In this document: piece by piece, positions 53,078 to 63,538 of the stretch | Numbering within the stretch: the stretch's first letter is position 1 | How the letters are laid out: each line of letters opens with the position of its first letter | Assembly (NCBI RefSeq): GCF_003544895.1 | Contig: NZ_CP032125.1 | Span: 1,068,001-1,132,000 of the forward strand | Source: Profundibacter amoris | GTDB lineage: Bacteria; Pseudomonadota; Alphaproteobacteria; Rhodobacterales; Rhodobacteraceae | Length of the DNA: 64,000 nucleotides | Reading direction: 5' to 3' | Position numbers and translations under genes: made by a program | The notes under the pieces: generated by a model | Database searches by the model: none | Seen by the model: the letters and a program-made list of their open reading frames with translations, nothing else | Told to the model about the DNA's origin: nothing

Positions 53078-53707
53078 TCAGGTTTTGAAGTGGCGGCTGG
53101 TTTTGATCTGTTCCCACGCCCAGACCACCAGTTGCAACTGTTCCTCTTGTGAACGATCCCCGCCATTCAGATCCGGGTGCAGCACCTTGATCAGCTTTTT
53201 ATACTGTTTGCGCACCTCGGCTTTGGTCCAGTGGTCCTTGGCCTCGAGTACCTCGATGGCCTGACGTTCGGTGGGGGGCAGTTTGCGGGTGCCGGTGATC
53301 GAGCGACCCGGATTCTGGGTGGCGTTGGCGCCCAGAACCTGATGCGGGTCATCTACACCCAGACGCGCCCATGCGCGTTCCTCGTCGGTTTTCTTGAAGG
53401 GTTTGGTTTCGCGTTCCCAAACGCGGTCCTTGTCCATTTGGGCCGCAACCGCTTCTTCGGGCGAGCCGTCGAAGAAGTTCCATTTCAGGTTATATTCGCG
53501 CACATGGGTCTTGCAGAACCACAGGTAGTCGTCCACCGCGTCGGGCGAACGGGGGGCGCGGTATTTGCCCGCTTCTTCGCAGCCCTCGTGCTCGCAGACC
53601 CGTGTCGAGGTTTCAAAGGCACCCGACATCCCGCGCCGTCCGCGCGTGCGTTTCTTTTTGTCTGACGACACAGAGATATCAAACCCGAAGGGATCGTCTT
53701 TAACCAT
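53078..53707 (-). CDS. DnaJ-domain protein with an N-terminal zinc-finger-like region
   Basis: The 209-residue protein (ATG at 53707) has its J domain at the C-terminus (about residues 135-205), with KAEVRKQYKKLIKVLHPDLNGGD containing the HPD tripeptide needed to stimulate DnaK. The N-terminal half has a Cys/His cluster (CEHEGCEEAG ... WFCKTHVREYN) that could bind zinc. This layout is a known alphaproteobacterial type found near bolA and cobST. The frame reaches 53851 but that part overlaps bolA on the other strand. Confidence 0.88.
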   Translation of the reverse strand: MVKDDPFGFDISVSSDKKKRTRGRRGMSGAFETSTRVCEHEGCEEAGKYRAPRSPDAVDDYLWFCKTHVREYNLKWNFFDGSPEEAVAAQMDKDRVWERETKPFKKTDEERAWARLGVDDPHQVLGANATQNPGRSITGTRKLPPTERQAIEVLEAKDHWTKAEVRKQYKKLIKVLHPDLNGGDRSQEEQLQLVVWAWEQIKTSRHFKT

Positions 53708-53780
53708 TTTCCTACCTTTTCGACTCGGACCAGAGAGTTTACCGTGAAACGCGCCGGATAGAAGGGGGCAAAGGAAAAAA

Positions 53781-54038
53781 ATGTCAGTAGAAACGCAGAT
53801 AAATGAGAAATTGCAGGCAGCGTTTTCGCCAAGTGTGCTGCAAGTGATCAATGAAAGCAGCCAACATGCAGGCCACGCCGGTCATGATGGCAGCAACGAG
53901 AGCCATTTTCGCATTATAATTCAGGCAGATGCGTTTGATGATATGAGCCGCCTTGCCCGTCACCGCGCGCTACATGCGGCACTGGGCGAGGAATTGATCG
54001 GGCGGATTCACGCGCTTGCGCTGGAAATCAACGGCTGA
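53781..54038 (+). CDS. bolA: BolA-family protein
   Basis: The 85-residue protein has the BolA fold pattern: N-terminal helix, SHFRIIIQADAFDDMSRLARHRALHAAL, and an invariant His region (HAGHAGHDGSNESHF). BolA proteins bind [2Fe-2S] clusters with monothiol glutaredoxins and also affect gene expression. It is divergent from the DnaJ-like gene (73 bases between starts), an arrangement common in this group. Confidence 0.92.
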   Translation: MSVETQINEKLQAAFSPSVLQVINESSQHAGHAGHDGSNESHFRIIIQADAFDDMSRLARHRALHAALGEELIGRIHALALEING

Positions 54039-54461
54039 TTATTGCCCGTCAGAACCAACACGCGGGTCTCTGACCTCGGTTGCTTCGGTGGCGGGGCCGA
54101 CAGCAGGGGCAGTTCGTGATTCTTTTGCTAATGCGCTGTCCAGTAACGGTGCGTGTTGTTCCGGGGCTTTCCTGACGGGACGCGGGGTGACAGGATTGCG
54201 TGTTGCGGTCGATGTTTCGGCCTTGGTGGCAATCTTGCGGCGAAACACCAGCACATTGTGAAAGACCGTTGTCTTGCCGCGCAGCCCCGAGCGTTCTTCG
54301 CTGGGAAGGGTGTCAGAGCGCTGGTATTCCCAGCCATCAGCCCCCAGTTCGTTCATGACCGTAGCCAGAGCGTTGGCGAATTTTTCCTCGGCCCCTTTGA
54401 TACCTTTGCCTTTCAGGCCCTTCTTGGGGGCTGGCACAACTTTATACTCGAAATTCGGCAT
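54039..54461 (-). CDS. DUF4177-type protein
   Basis: The 140-residue protein has an N-terminal DUF4177-like domain (MPNFEYKVVPAPKKGLKGKG; ATVMNELGADGWEYQRSDTL) and then a disordered tail rich in Pro, Ala, Thr and Arg. The ATG at 54461 is the family start; an earlier one at 54485 adds eight residues. Its stop codon directly abuts the bolA stop on the other strand, without a spacer or terminator. The function is unknown. Confidence 0.8.
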   Translation of the reverse strand: MPNFEYKVVPAPKKGLKGKGIKGAEEKFANALATVMNELGADGWEYQRSDTLPSEERSGLRGKTTVFHNVLVFRRKIATKAETSTATRNPVTPRPVRKAPEQHAPLLDSALAKESRTAPAVGPATEATEVRDPRVGSDGQ

Positions 54462-54548
54462 GATACACCTTTTGGGTTGTCGCAAGACGCAAGTCTTAGC
54501 AAATTCATTTGTCCAAGTCCAAACGCTTGCGGCTGTTTCCCGCCGCCG

Positions 54549-56060
54549 CTAGCCGTTCAGTTTTTTCGCAATAATTTCGTTCACCGCTTTGGGGTTGGCT
54601 TTGCCGCCGGTGGCTTTCATCACCTGACCGACAAACCAGCCCGCCAGTTTCGGGTTTTCCTTGGCTTTTTCCACCTGTGCGGGGTTTGCGGCCATGATCT
54701 CGTCTACCGCGGCTTCGATCGCGCCCATGTCGGTGACCTGTTTCATGCCGCGCGATTCAACGATTTCGGCAGGATCGCCGCCTTCGGTGTAGACAATTTC
54801 AAACAGTTCCTTGGCGATTTTTCCGCTTATGTCGCCTTTGGTGATCAGCGCAATGATCCCGCCCAGTTGTTCGGCGGAAACAGGGCTGTGTTTGATGGTT
54901 TTCTCGTCCTTTTTCAGACGGCCGAACAATTCGTTAATCACCCAGTTGGCGGCCAGTTTACCATCGCGCCCTTTGGCAACGTCCTCAAAGAACGCGGCAT
55001 TGGCCACATCGGCGGTCAGCACCGAGGCATCATAGTCGGACAGGCCGAATTCGCTGATAAAGCGCAGTTTTTTGTCGTCGGGCAGTTCGGGCAGGGTTTT
55101 GGCAATATCGTCTACCCAGTCCTGTTCGATGGTCAGTGGCAGCAGGTCGGGGCAGGGGAAATAGCGGTAATCATGCGCCTCTTCCTTGCTGCGCATTGAA
55201 CGGGTTTCGTTTTTGTCCGGATCATACAGGCGGGTTTCCTGACTGACGGTGCCGCCATCTTCAAGGATGGCAATCTGGCGGCGGGCCTCAAAGTCAATCG
55301 CGGCCTGCATGAAGCGCATCGAATTCATGTTCTTGATCTCGCAACGGGTGCCAAGATGGTCGAAATCCTGCGTTTCCATATAGCGTTCATAATCGCCGGG
55401 GCGGCAGATGGATACGTTCACATCCGCCCGCAGGTTGCCGTTTTGCATGTTACCGTCGCAAGTGCCCAGATAGCGCAGGATCTGGCGCAGCTTGGTGACA
55501 TAGGCGGCGGCCTCTTCGGGGCCGCGGATGTCGGGGCGGGATACGATTTCCATCAGCGCCACCCCGGTGCGGTTCAGGTCGACAAAGGACATATTCGGGT
55601 CCATGTCGTGAATGGATTTGCCCGCGTCCTGCTCCAGATGGATGCGTTCAATCCGCACCACGCGGGCCACGCCTTCGCCCATTTCCACCAGCACTTCGCC
55701 TTCGCCGACAATCGGGTGGTAAAGCTGTGAAATCTGGTAGCCCTGCGGCAGGTCGGGGTAGAAGTAATTCTTGCGATCAAAAGCGGAATAAAGGTTGATG
55801 TCGGCCTTTAACCCCAGACCGGTGCGCACCGCCTGTTCCACGCAGTATTCGTTGATCACGGGCAACATGCCGGGCATGGCGGCGTCAACGAAGGCCACAT
55901 TTGAATTCGGCTCGGCCCCGAATTGGGTCGAGGCGCCGGAAAACAGTTTGGCATTGCTGGACACCTGCGCGTGCACTTCCAGACCGATCACCAGTTCCCA
56001 GTCGTGTTTGGCGCCACTGATAACTTTGGGGGCGGGGGCGGTATAGGTCAGGTCGAGCAT
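54549..56060 (-). CDS. gatB: Aspartyl/glutamyl-tRNA amidotransferase subunit B
   Basis: The 503-residue subunit of the GatCAB complex converts Glu-tRNA(Gln) and Asp-tRNA(Asn) to the amidated forms. [34 protein letters not shown], the LMEIVSRPD region and [16 protein letters not shown] are GatB landmarks, and the C-terminal YqeY-like tail domain is present ([20 protein letters not shown]). It is a single gene. Confidence 0.97.
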   Translation of the reverse strand: MLDLTYTAPAPKVISGAKHDWELVIGLEVHAQVSSNAKLFSGASTQFGAEPNSNVAFVDAAMPGMLPVINEYCVEQAVRTGLGLKADINLYSAFDRKNYFYPDLPQGYQISQLYHPIVGEGEVLVEMGEGVARVVRIERIHLEQDAGKSIHDMDPNMSFVDLNRTGVALMEIVSRPDIRGPEEAAAYVTKLRQILRYLGTCDGNMQNGNLRADVNVSICRPGDYERYMETQDFDHLGTRCEIKNMNSMRFMQAAIDFEARRQIAILEDGGTVSQETRLYDPDKNETRSMRSKEEAHDYRYFPCPDLLPLTIEQDWVDDIAKTLPELPDDKKLRFISEFGLSDYDASVLTADVANAAFFEDVAKGRDGKLAANWVINELFGRLKKDEKTIKHSPVSAEQLGGIIALITKGDISGKIAKELFEIVYTEGGDPAEIVESRGMKQVTDMGAIEAAVDEIMAANPAQVEKAKENPKLAGWFVGQVMKATGGKANPKAVNEIIAKKLNG

Positions 56061-56223
56061 ATCTTGTCCATCCGGCTGTTGGTTGTTCCCAGCCTTCTAA
56101 AACAGGGGCGGGCAGGGGGCAAGGGGGGACAATGGGCAAGCTGTTGCTGAAACGGGTCGTGGGGATTTGCACTTGCGGGGTAAATAGAGCATCACAGCAT
56201 GAAATGGTTAGTGGAAAGTTGAT

Positions 56224-56847
56224 ATGATGCGTTTGATCCCTTTGGTTGTCTCTTTGTTTTTGCCTTTCTCGCTTGCGGCCTGCAACACCGATAACGTGGA
56301 TACGCTGGAACCCGAACCGGTCTGGTTCACCATGGACGACGCGGCCCTGCCCGCAGCGCGGTGGGATCACCAACCGATGGGCAAACTGTGGACGCGTACC
56401 GCAATCGGGGATCTGGTGTCTGGCGCAGGGAGGCCGCTGGTCAATATGGTGCCTAAGGATATTGACGCATGGTGCCCTGCCTACCCCGATCAGGACCAAA
56501 TCGGGCGTGCCGCGTTCTGGACAGGGTTGCTTTCGGCGATGTCCAAACACGAGAGCACCTATAACGAGCAGGCTGTCGGCGGGGGGGGGCGATGGTTTGG
56601 GCTGGTGCAGATTTCGCCGGCTACGGCCAAGCATTACGGCTGCGGGGCCACCACGGGTGGGGCGCTGAAAAATGGTCTTAACAATTTACAATGTGCGATC
56701 ACGATCATGGCGGCGACCGTTCCCCGTGACGGGGTTGTGGCGGCCGGTGGCAAAGGGGTAGCGGCCGATTGGGGCCCGTTCCACAATGCTGCAAAACGGG
56801 CCGATATGCGGGATTGGGTGTCGCCGCAGGCTTATTGCCAGCGGTGA
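56224..56847 (+). CDS. Lytic transglycosylase-like lipoprotein
   Basis: The 207-residue protein has a lipobox (LAAC, Cys at residue 20), then an SLT-type lysozyme-like domain: SAMSKHESTYNEQAVGGGGR with the probable catalytic Glu, WFGLVQISPATAKHYGC and NNLQCAITIMA. It probably trims peptidoglycan at the outer membrane. Three Cys in the domain could form a disulfide. It is monocistronic. Confidence 0.85.
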   Translation: MMRLIPLVVSLFLPFSLAACNTDNVDTLEPEPVWFTMDDAALPAARWDHQPMGKLWTRTAIGDLVSGAGRPLVNMVPKDIDAWCPAYPDQDQIGRAAFWTGLLSAMSKHESTYNEQAVGGGGRWFGLVQISPATAKHYGCGATTGGALKNGLNNLQCAITIMAATVPRDGVVAAGGKGVAADWGPFHNAAKRADMRDWVSPQAYCQR

Positions 56848-56971
56848 TTTCCGCGGGGTTTAAAACAGGGTTTTGCAGGTGTTTTTTGGCGGGGCGGGCT
56901 AACTGGTCCGGGTGAGTTACTTATTGTAATGAATGGGAAAATCTCGATTAATCCTTTGTAAAAACATTTCC

Positions 56972-56987
56972 ACTAAACCGGTTTAGT
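56972..56987. promoter_or_regulatory. Perfect 16-bp palindrome upstream of the ArsR-type gene
   Basis: ACTAAACC and GGTTTAGT form an uninterrupted dyad with a central CG, 88 bases before the regulator start. A TTGTAA resembling a -35 box lies at 56956-56961, so a bound protein would block a promoter here. The CG-centred AAACCGGTTT core is typical of LacI-family sites, while the adjacent gene is ArsR-type, so the binder is uncertain. Confidence 0.5.
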
Positions 56988-57074
56988 AGAACGGTAACAA
57001 GGCAGCCCAGTCTGCAGTTTCCCTAGTGGGGCTCAGGAAGCACTGCGACGCGCCACTATACAAAGGAGCCACAA

Positions 57075-57383
57075 ATGAAGCCGAACAAAAGACAGGAAAA
57101 ATACGCCGCCTTTTTTCAGGCCCTGTCCCACAGGCGTCGCCAGATGATTTGTGATATTTTGTTGAAACAGGGGCCCAAAGGGCTGACCTTTAGCGAACTG
57201 CAACGTCAAAGCGGGCTACAGGCCTCGACCCTGTCGCATCACCTGTGGTTCATGGATCGGGGCGGGGTATTGCGCCGCAAACAAAAAGGGCGCGAAACTG
57301 TATTGTCGGTTGATTTCACGTTCCTGCGCAAACTGTCCTCGGGGTATGGCGAACGGGCGCTGGTTGCCTTATCGCCCGCCTGA
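57075..57383 (+). CDS. ArsR-type winged helix transcriptional regulator
   Basis: The 102-residue protein has the ArsR wing-helix: FFQALSHRRRQMICDILLKQ and the recognition region ELQRQSGLQASTLSHHLWFM. The ELCVCDL metal-binding motif of ArsR/SmtB is absent, so it likely senses something other than metal or is constitutive. An AAAGGAG site precedes the ATG. Its end overlaps the end of the SDR gene on the opposite strand by 15 bases. Confidence 0.88.
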   Translation: MKPNKRQEKYAAFFQALSHRRRQMICDILLKQGPKGLTFSELQRQSGLQASTLSHHLWFMDRGGVLRRKQKGRETVLSVDFTFLRKLSSGYGERALVALSPA

Positions 57384-58121
57384 CACATCCAGCGTGCTGC
57401 CGGTGATATAGGAGGCCCCGTCCGACATCAGCCACAATGTTGCCTCGGCCACCTCGTCCGCCGTTCCCATGCGCTTCATCGGGATCCAGCTTTCCAATTG
57501 TTTTCCCCGCCTGGGTTCGCCACCCTTGGCGTGGATTTCGGTGTCGATGATGCCCGGGTGGATGCCGACCACGCGGATGCCCTCATCCGCCACTTCCTGA
57601 GCCAAGCCGATGGTCATTGTGTCAATTGCCCCCTTGGTGGCGGCGTAATCGACATATTGTTTGCCTGCGCCCAGTTTGGCGGCGATTGAGGACATGTTGA
57701 CGATTACCCCGCCGTTGCCGCCGAATTTCGTGGACATCCGGCGCACCGCTTGCCCGGCCACCAGAAAAGCGCCGATCACGTTGACATCAAAGATGCGGCG
57801 TAGGCGGGCGTGGCTGATTTCATCCACCCGTGCCTTGACATCGACAATGCCTGCGTTGTTAACCAGCGCGTCCAGCCTATTGAAATCCTTGTCAAATGCT
57901 GCAAACAGCGCGTCGATCTGTTTCGGGTCGGCCACATCGCACGGATAGATTTCGCAACGTCGTCCGGTGGCCTGCACATCCTTTGCCACGGCCTTGGCCC
58001 CTGCGTTGTCCGTGCGATACGTCAGCGCCACGTCATACCCGTGCTCTGCCGCCATCCGTGCGACTGCGGCACCGATACCGGCGCTGCCGCCGGTGATCAG
58101 AACAACCAAATGATCCGTCAT
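57369..58121 (-). CDS. Short-chain dehydrogenase/reductase
   Basis: The 250-residue SDR has the cofactor loop TGGSAGIGAAVA, NNAG near residue 83, the catalytic Ser (MSSIAAKLG), YVDYAATKGAI (Tyr and Lys of YxxxK) and PGIIDTEIHA. YRTD after the second strand suggests NADP preference. The substrate is unknown. The gene starts one base after the pepN stop, so it is probably co-transcribed with pepN. Confidence 0.92.
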   Translation of the reverse strand: MTDHLVVLITGGSAGIGAAVARMAAEHGYDVALTYRTDNAGAKAVAKDVQATGRRCEIYPCDVADPKQIDALFAAFDKDFNRLDALVNNAGIVDVKARVDEISHARLRRIFDVNVIGAFLVAGQAVRRMSTKFGGNGGVIVNMSSIAAKLGAGKQYVDYAATKGAIDTMTIGLAQEVADEGIRVVGIHPGIIDTEIHAKGGEPRRGKQLESWIPMKRMGTADEVAEATLWLMSDGASYITGSTLDVSGGR

Positions 58122-58122
58122 A

Positions 58123-60669
58123 TCAGCCCTCCAGTATCCGCCCAACCATCTCGCCGGTATCTCCGGACAAATCGGGCGTGGACATTATGCGTTCCAGTTC
58201 GGCCCGCATCAGCGCCTGCCGCCCCTCGTCATAGCGCCGCCAGCTTTGGAAGGCGGTGCTCATGCGGGCGGTGGTTTGCGGGTTCACCGGATCCAGTTTG
58301 ATCAGCCAATCGGCCAGCAGGCGATAGCCAGCCCCATCGGCCTGATGAAATCCGGCGTGATGCCATGCCAGCGCCCCAAACACAGCGCGAAACCTGTTGG
58401 GGTTTTTCATGTCGAAATCCGCGTGTTCGGTCAGGGCTTGGGCCGTGGCAACCGTCTGATCGGGGCGGGTATTGGACACCTGCATGGCAAACCATTTGTC
58501 GATCACCAACCGGTCATGCCGCCACTGGTCGTAAAACGCCTGTGTCGCATCCGCGCCATGGTCGAAATATTGCAGACAGCCAAGGGCGCTGATTTGTTGT
58601 GTCATGTTGTCGGCCGCATCATATTGCGCCTGCGCCTGTTTGCATCCGTCCAGCCGCGACAACAGCCACAGCGCGCTGTTGGCCAGCACCCTGTGACCCG
58701 CAGGTCCGGCATCGGGCGAATAGGGGCCTTTCACCTGATGGGCGGCGTAAATCCGTGGCAAATCCTGTTTCAGCCGTTCGGCGCTGGCCTGCGCAAGGGT
58801 TTGCGTTGCGTTGAAAATGGCCTCCGGATCGGGCGTGTGGCCGGTATCAAACAGCATCTGTGCCAGTTCCTCTTGCGTGGGCAGGGACATGACCAGCGCC
58901 CGAAAGGCCGGATCAAGCGCCTCGTCGGTCAGGATTTTTGCCTTTGCCTCCAGATACATCGGATCAGGCGCGGCCCCGTCGGTGATCATCCGGCGCAACA
59001 CATCCCGCGCCAGCGCATTGCCGGATTCCCGGCGGTTGAAGGGATCGGTGTCATGGGCCATCAGAAAGGCGCGGGTTTCGTTGTCTGTGTCCTGTTCAAG
59101 GATCACCGGCGCCGAGAATTCCCGCAGAATCGAAGGCACAGGGCGCGACGACAATCCTTTGAACTCGAAACTCTGCTCGGGCTTTGTCATTTCCAGCACA
59201 ACGGTTTCCTGCACCTCGTCCCCGTTGGGGGTCAACAGGCCGACCGCGATCGGGATCACCTGTGGCTGTTTCACATCCTGCCCGGGCGTGGGTGGTGTAT
59301 ATTGTTTGAAATTAAGGGTATAGGTGCTATCCTTGAAGTCATCCGTAACCGTCAGGCGCGGGGTGCCGGCCTGTGAATACCAGCGCATGAACTGGCCCAG
59401 ATCGCGGCCGGTTGTATCCTCGAACACCTTTAGCCAGTCCTCGATCGTCACGGCCTGCCCGTCGTGGCGCTCGAAATACAGGTCCAGCGCCTGTGCATAG
59501 GCATCATCCCCCACCAACCGTTTCAGCATTCCCACCACCTCGGCGCCTTTTTCGTAAACCGTGGCGGTGTAGAAATTGTTGATCTCGACAAAGCTGTCCG
59601 GGCGAACGGGGTGGGCCAGCGGGCCGTTGTCTTCGCGAAACTGGACAGCGCGCAGACCATCCACATCGGAAATGCGTTTCACCGCGCGTGATCGCACATC
59701 GCTGGTGAACTGGGAATCCCGATACACCGTCAGCCCCTCTTTCAGGCACAGCTGGAACCAGTCGCGGCAGGTGATGCGGTTGCCGGTCCAGTTGTGGAAA
59801 TACTCATGCGCAATGATCGCCTCGATCCGCTCGAAATTGGCATCCGTCGCGGTTTCGGGGCTGGCCAGCACACAGGACGAATTGAATATATTCAGCCCCT
59901 TGTTTTCCATCGCCCCCATGTTGAAATCATCCACCGCAACGATGTTGAACAGGTCCAGATCATATTCGCGCCCGTAAACATCCTCGTCCCACTTCATCGA
60001 CTTTTTCAACGCTTCCATGCCAAAGGCGCATTTGTCGATGTCATCCGGGCGCACCCAGATGTTCAGGTCCACCTTGCGGCCGGATTTGGTGGTGAAGCTG
60101 TCGGGGTGGTTGCGCAGATCACCGGCGACCAGCGCAAACAGATAGGACGGTTTGGGCCACGGGTCATGCCATTCGGCCCAGCCATCCCCGCTAGCGGTGG
60201 GGTTGCCGTTGGACAGCAACACCGGCAGATCGCCTTCGATCCGCACGGTAAAGGTGGCCATCACATCGGGGCGGTCAGGGTAATAGGTGATGCGGCGAAA
60301 ACCCTCGGCCTCGCATTGGGTGCAATACATGCCGTTTGACATATACAGCCCCTCAAGCGCGGTGTTGTCCTGCGGGTTGATCTCGACCTCGGCTTCCCAT
60401 GTGAAGGGGGCGTCGGGCGCTTGCGCGGTCAGACCCTTGTCGGTGACGACGGGGCTGCATTCCTGCCCGTCAATCGCGGCGCGGATCAGGGTCAGATGTT
60501 CGCCATGCACGAAAAAGTCGCGGCTGTCGCTGTCCGGATTGGGGCGAAAGCGGATTTTAGAATTCACGCGTGTGGCGTTGGGCGACAGTTTGAAAGTCAG
60601 ATGCACAGTGTCCACCAGATAGGCGGGCGGGGTGTAATCTTTCAGGTAAATCTTTTGGCTATCCGGCAT
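58123..60669 (-). CDS. pepN: Aminopeptidase N (M1 family)
   Basis: The 848-residue zinc aminopeptidase starts at the ATG at 60669 (MPDSQKIYLKDYTPPAYLVD). The exopeptidase motif is NMGAMENKGLN, the zinc motif IAHEYFHNWTGNRI with downstream Glu in CLKEGLTVYRD, all near residues 255-315, then the Tyr of NFYTATVYEKGAEVV. It matches the Gram-negative (Escherichia coli PepN) branch. It digests peptides in the cytoplasm. Confidence 0.96.
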   Translation of the reverse strand: MPDSQKIYLKDYTPPAYLVDTVHLTFKLSPNATRVNSKIRFRPNPDSDSRDFFVHGEHLTLIRAAIDGQECSPVVTDKGLTAQAPDAPFTWEAEVEINPQDNTALEGLYMSNGMYCTQCEAEGFRRITYYPDRPDVMATFTVRIEGDLPVLLSNGNPTASGDGWAEWHDPWPKPSYLFALVAGDLRNHPDSFTTKSGRKVDLNIWVRPDDIDKCAFGMEALKKSMKWDEDVYGREYDLDLFNIVAVDDFNMGAMENKGLNIFNSSCVLASPETATDANFERIEAIIAHEYFHNWTGNRITCRDWFQLCLKEGLTVYRDSQFTSDVRSRAVKRISDVDGLRAVQFREDNGPLAHPVRPDSFVEINNFYTATVYEKGAEVVGMLKRLVGDDAYAQALDLYFERHDGQAVTIEDWLKVFEDTTGRDLGQFMRWYSQAGTPRLTVTDDFKDSTYTLNFKQYTPPTPGQDVKQPQVIPIAVGLLTPNGDEVQETVVLEMTKPEQSFEFKGLSSRPVPSILREFSAPVILEQDTDNETRAFLMAHDTDPFNRRESGNALARDVLRRMITDGAAPDPMYLEAKAKILTDEALDPAFRALVMSLPTQEELAQMLFDTGHTPDPEAIFNATQTLAQASAERLKQDLPRIYAAHQVKGPYSPDAGPAGHRVLANSALWLLSRLDGCKQAQAQYDAADNMTQQISALGCLQYFDHGADATQAFYDQWRHDRLVIDKWFAMQVSNTRPDQTVATAQALTEHADFDMKNPNRFRAVFGALAWHHAGFHQADGAGYRLLADWLIKLDPVNPQTTARMSTAFQSWRRYDEGRQALMRAELERIMSTPDLSGDTGEMVGRILEG

Positions 60670-60847
60670 CGGGTGTCCTCTCGTCATTCCCCATCGGTGT
60701 AACGCATGGAAATTTGCGCACAAGGGCAAGTCGATTGTTTGGCAATAGACGTAAATGCGCGCGATTTTCAAAGAAATCCTGAAGCAGCCAATGAAAACCG
60801 GCAATTGTCGTGTTTGCGGGTGATGATTTACACTTGTCAGGATATTA

Positions 60848-60868
60848 TTGGTAATATTTTTTTACCAA
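60848..60868. promoter_or_regulatory. Inverted repeat upstream of malate synthase
   Basis: TTGGTAA and TTACCAA flank seven bases, 80 bases before the glcB start in the 278-base gap between pepN and glcB. It may be an operator for glyoxylate control of glcB; no other feature is seen in the gap. Confidence 0.35.
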
Positions 60869-60947
60869 AATGCTTGAGTGAGAGGTGGTTTGCCATTAGG
60901 TCTCACTTTGGCGGAAGCCTTGGGATAAAGAAAAGGAAGCGTGGAAA

Positions 60948-63101
60948 ATGACGGATCGGGTGGAAAAATACGGCTTGCAGGTGGCCGGAATAATGGCGGA
61001 TTTTGTCGAGGGGCAGGCGTTGCCCGGTAGCGGTGTGGATGCGGAAACCTTCTGGAAAGGCTTTGCCGCTCTGGTGCATGATCTGGGGCCGAAAAACCGC
61101 GATCTGTTGGCCATTCGTGCCAATATCCAGACGAAAATCGACAACTGGCACATCGCGCGGCACGGGCAGGTGCATGATGCCGTGGCCTATCAGGCGTTTT
61201 TGCGTGATATCGGGTATCTGCTGCCTGATGGGGCGGATTTTGCCATTCAGACCGCCAATGTGGACCCTGAAATCGCCAGCATTGCGGGGCCGCAACTGGT
61301 GGTGCCGATCATGAACGCCCGCTTTGCGCTGAACGCCGCGAATGCACGCTGGGGGTCGCTCTATGATGCGCTGTATGGCACCGATGCGCTGGGCGATTTG
61401 CCAACCGGCAAGGGCTATGACCCCGAGCGCGGCGCGCGGGTGATCGCATGGGGGCGGGCGTTTCTGGATGAGGCTGTGCCGCTGGCAAGTGGCAGCCACG
61501 CAGACCATGACGGCTATCGCGTGGAGGGGGGTGCCCTGCTGCCTGCGCTGAAGGATCCCGCACAGTTTGCAGGCTATCGCGGAGAGCCGGGCGCGCCCAA
61601 GGCAATCCTGTTGAAAAACAACGGCTTGCATATCATTATCGAAATTAATTCCGATGTTGAAATCGGCGCCAATGACAAGGCCCATGTGGCCGATATCCGG
61701 CTGGAATCGGCCCTGTCCACCATCATGGACTGCGAAGATTCAGTCGCCGCCGTCGATGCCGAAGACAAGGTGCTGGCCTATTCCAACTGGCTGGGCCTGA
61801 TGAAGGGTGATCTGTCGGAAACCCTGATGAAAAACGGCCGCGAGATCACCCGCGCGCTGAACCCCGACCTTGAGTTCACCGCCCCTGATGGCAGCGCGCT
61901 TGCCCTCAAGGGGCGTGCCCTGATGCTGGTGCGCAATGTCGGGCATCTGATGACCAATCCGGCCATTCTGGACCGTGATGGCAACGAAATCCCCGAGGGG
62001 CTGATGGATGCCATGCTGACCACGCTGATTGCCATGCATGATCTGCGCAAAACCGCGGGCTTGCGCAATTCGGTCGCCGGATCGGTCTATGTGGTGAAAC
62101 CCAAAATGCACGGACCAGACGAGGTGGCCTTTGCCGACGAAATCTTTACCCGTGTCGAAGCCATCCTTGGTCTGCCACAATACACCGTCAAGCTGGGCAT
62201 CATGGACGAGGAACGCCGCACCAGCGCGAATTTGAAGGAATGTATCCGCGCCGCGCAAAACCGTGTGGCGTTCATCAACACCGGTTTTCTGGACCGCACG
62301 GGGGATGAAATCCACACCTCGATGGAGGCCGGCCCGATGGTGCGCAAGGGCGAGATGAAGCACACCCCCTGGATCAAGGCCTACGAGGACCGCAATGTGG
62401 ATATCGGGCTGGCCTGTGGTTTGCAGGGCAAGGCGCAGATCGGCAAGGGGATGTGGGCGATGCCCGACCTTATGGCGGATATGCTTGCGGCCAAGATCGG
62501 CCATCCGCTGTCCGGTGCCAATTGCGCATGGGTGCCCAGCCCCACGGCGGCTACCCTGCATGCCACCCATTATCACAAGGTGGACGTTTTCGCCCGTCAG
62601 GATGAAATCGCCGCCGCCGGCCCGCGCGCCACGCTGGATGATCTGCTGACCATCCCGCTGGCCGATGGCACCAACTGGTCCGGGGCCGAGATTGCCGCTG
62701 AAATCGAAAACAACGCCCAAGGTATCCTAGGATATGTGGTGCGCTGGATTGATCAGGGGGTGGGCTGCTCCAAGGTGCCGGACATCCACGATGTCGGGCT
62801 GATGGAAGACCGCGCCACCTGCCGTATTTCCTCGCAGGCGCTGGCCAACTGGCTGCATCACGGGGTGGTCTCGGCGGATCAGGTGATGGAGGCGATGCGC
62901 AAAATGGCCGCTGTGGTGGATAGCCAGAACGCAAATGATCCGTCCTATCGCCCGATGGCGCCGGATTTTGACAGCATCGCCTTTCAGGCTGCTTGCGATC
63001 TGGTGTTCAAGGGGCGGGAACAGCCCTCGGGTTATACCGAACCGGTGCTGCATGCGCGGCGGCTGGAGCTGAAAGCAAAACTTGCAAAGGAAATATCATG
63101 A
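60948..63101 (+). CDS. glcB: Malate synthase G
   Basis: The 717-residue single-chain enzyme condenses glyoxylate with acetyl-CoA to malate. Family blocks include [32 protein letters not shown], the conserved [10 protein letters not shown] with the Arg/Glu pocket, [14 protein letters not shown] and [20 protein letters not shown]. The length is right for the G isoform. It has AAAAGGAAG before the start and overlaps the next gene by four bases. Confidence 0.97.
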   Translation: MTDRVEKYGLQVAGIMADFVEGQALPGSGVDAETFWKGFAALVHDLGPKNRDLLAIRANIQTKIDNWHIARHGQVHDAVAYQAFLRDIGYLLPDGADFAIQTANVDPEIASIAGPQLVVPIMNARFALNAANARWGSLYDALYGTDALGDLPTGKGYDPERGARVIAWGRAFLDEAVPLASGSHADHDGYRVEGGALLPALKDPAQFAGYRGEPGAPKAILLKNNGLHIIIEINSDVEIGANDKAHVADIRLESALSTIMDCEDSVAAVDAEDKVLAYSNWLGLMKGDLSETLMKNGREITRALNPDLEFTAPDGSALALKGRALMLVRNVGHLMTNPAILDRDGNEIPEGLMDAMLTTLIAMHDLRKTAGLRNSVAGSVYVVKPKMHGPDEVAFADEIFTRVEAILGLPQYTVKLGIMDEERRTSANLKECIRAAQNRVAFINTGFLDRTGDEIHTSMEAGPMVRKGEMKHTPWIKAYEDRNVDIGLACGLQGKAQIGKGMWAMPDLMADMLAAKIGHPLSGANCAWVPSPTAATLHATHYHKVDVFARQDEIAAAGPRATLDDLLTIPLADGTNWSGAEIAAEIENNAQGILGYVVRWIDQGVGCSKVPDIHDVGLMEDRATCRISSQALANWLHHGVVSADQVMEAMRKMAAVVDSQNANDPSYRPMAPDFDSIAFQAACDLVFKGREQPSGYTEPVLHARRLELKAKLAKEIS

Positions 63102-63526
63102 GTGATCTGACACTGGACACGGCCCGCACCATCATCCGCGCGGCTTTTGAAAAGGGGCAGCAGATGGGGCTGAACCCGCTGTCGGTCGCGGTGCTGGATG
63201 CGGGGGGGCATTTGCTGGCGTTTGAACGGCAGGACGGTGCATCGCCCGGCCGGTTCGGCATTGCCCAGGGCAAGGCCTATGGCGCGGTGATGCTGGGCAT
63301 GGGCGGCAAGGCCCAGATGGCGCGGGCCGAACAGCAGGCCTATTTTATGGCGGCGATGAACGGGGTTTTCGGCGGGCAGGTTGTACCGGTTCCCGGCGGG
63401 GTGCTGCTGCGCGATGATGCGGGCCGTATTATCGGCGCCGTCGGGGTAACGGGGGATGCGTCGGACAATGACGAAGCTGCCGCCCTTGCCGGTATTTCCC
63501 AGACCGGCCTGATCGCCGAGCCTTGA
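63098..63526 (+). CDS. glcG: GlcG/HbpS-family heme-binding-like protein
   Basis: The 142-residue protein belongs to the GlcG/HbpS family (DUF336): [29 protein letters not shown] and [22 protein letters not shown]. Genes of this family are often next to glycolate or glyoxylate genes; the biochemical role is unsettled. The ATG overlaps the glcB stop (ATGA), which ties it to glyoxylate use. Confidence 0.88.
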   Translation: MSDLTLDTARTIIRAAFEKGQQMGLNPLSVAVLDAGGHLLAFERQDGASPGRFGIAQGKAYGAVMLGMGGKAQMARAEQQAYFMAAMNGVFGGQVVPVPGGVLLRDDAGRIIGAVGVTGDASDNDEAAALAGISQTGLIAEP

Positions 63527-63538
63527 TGGCTGTGCGGA

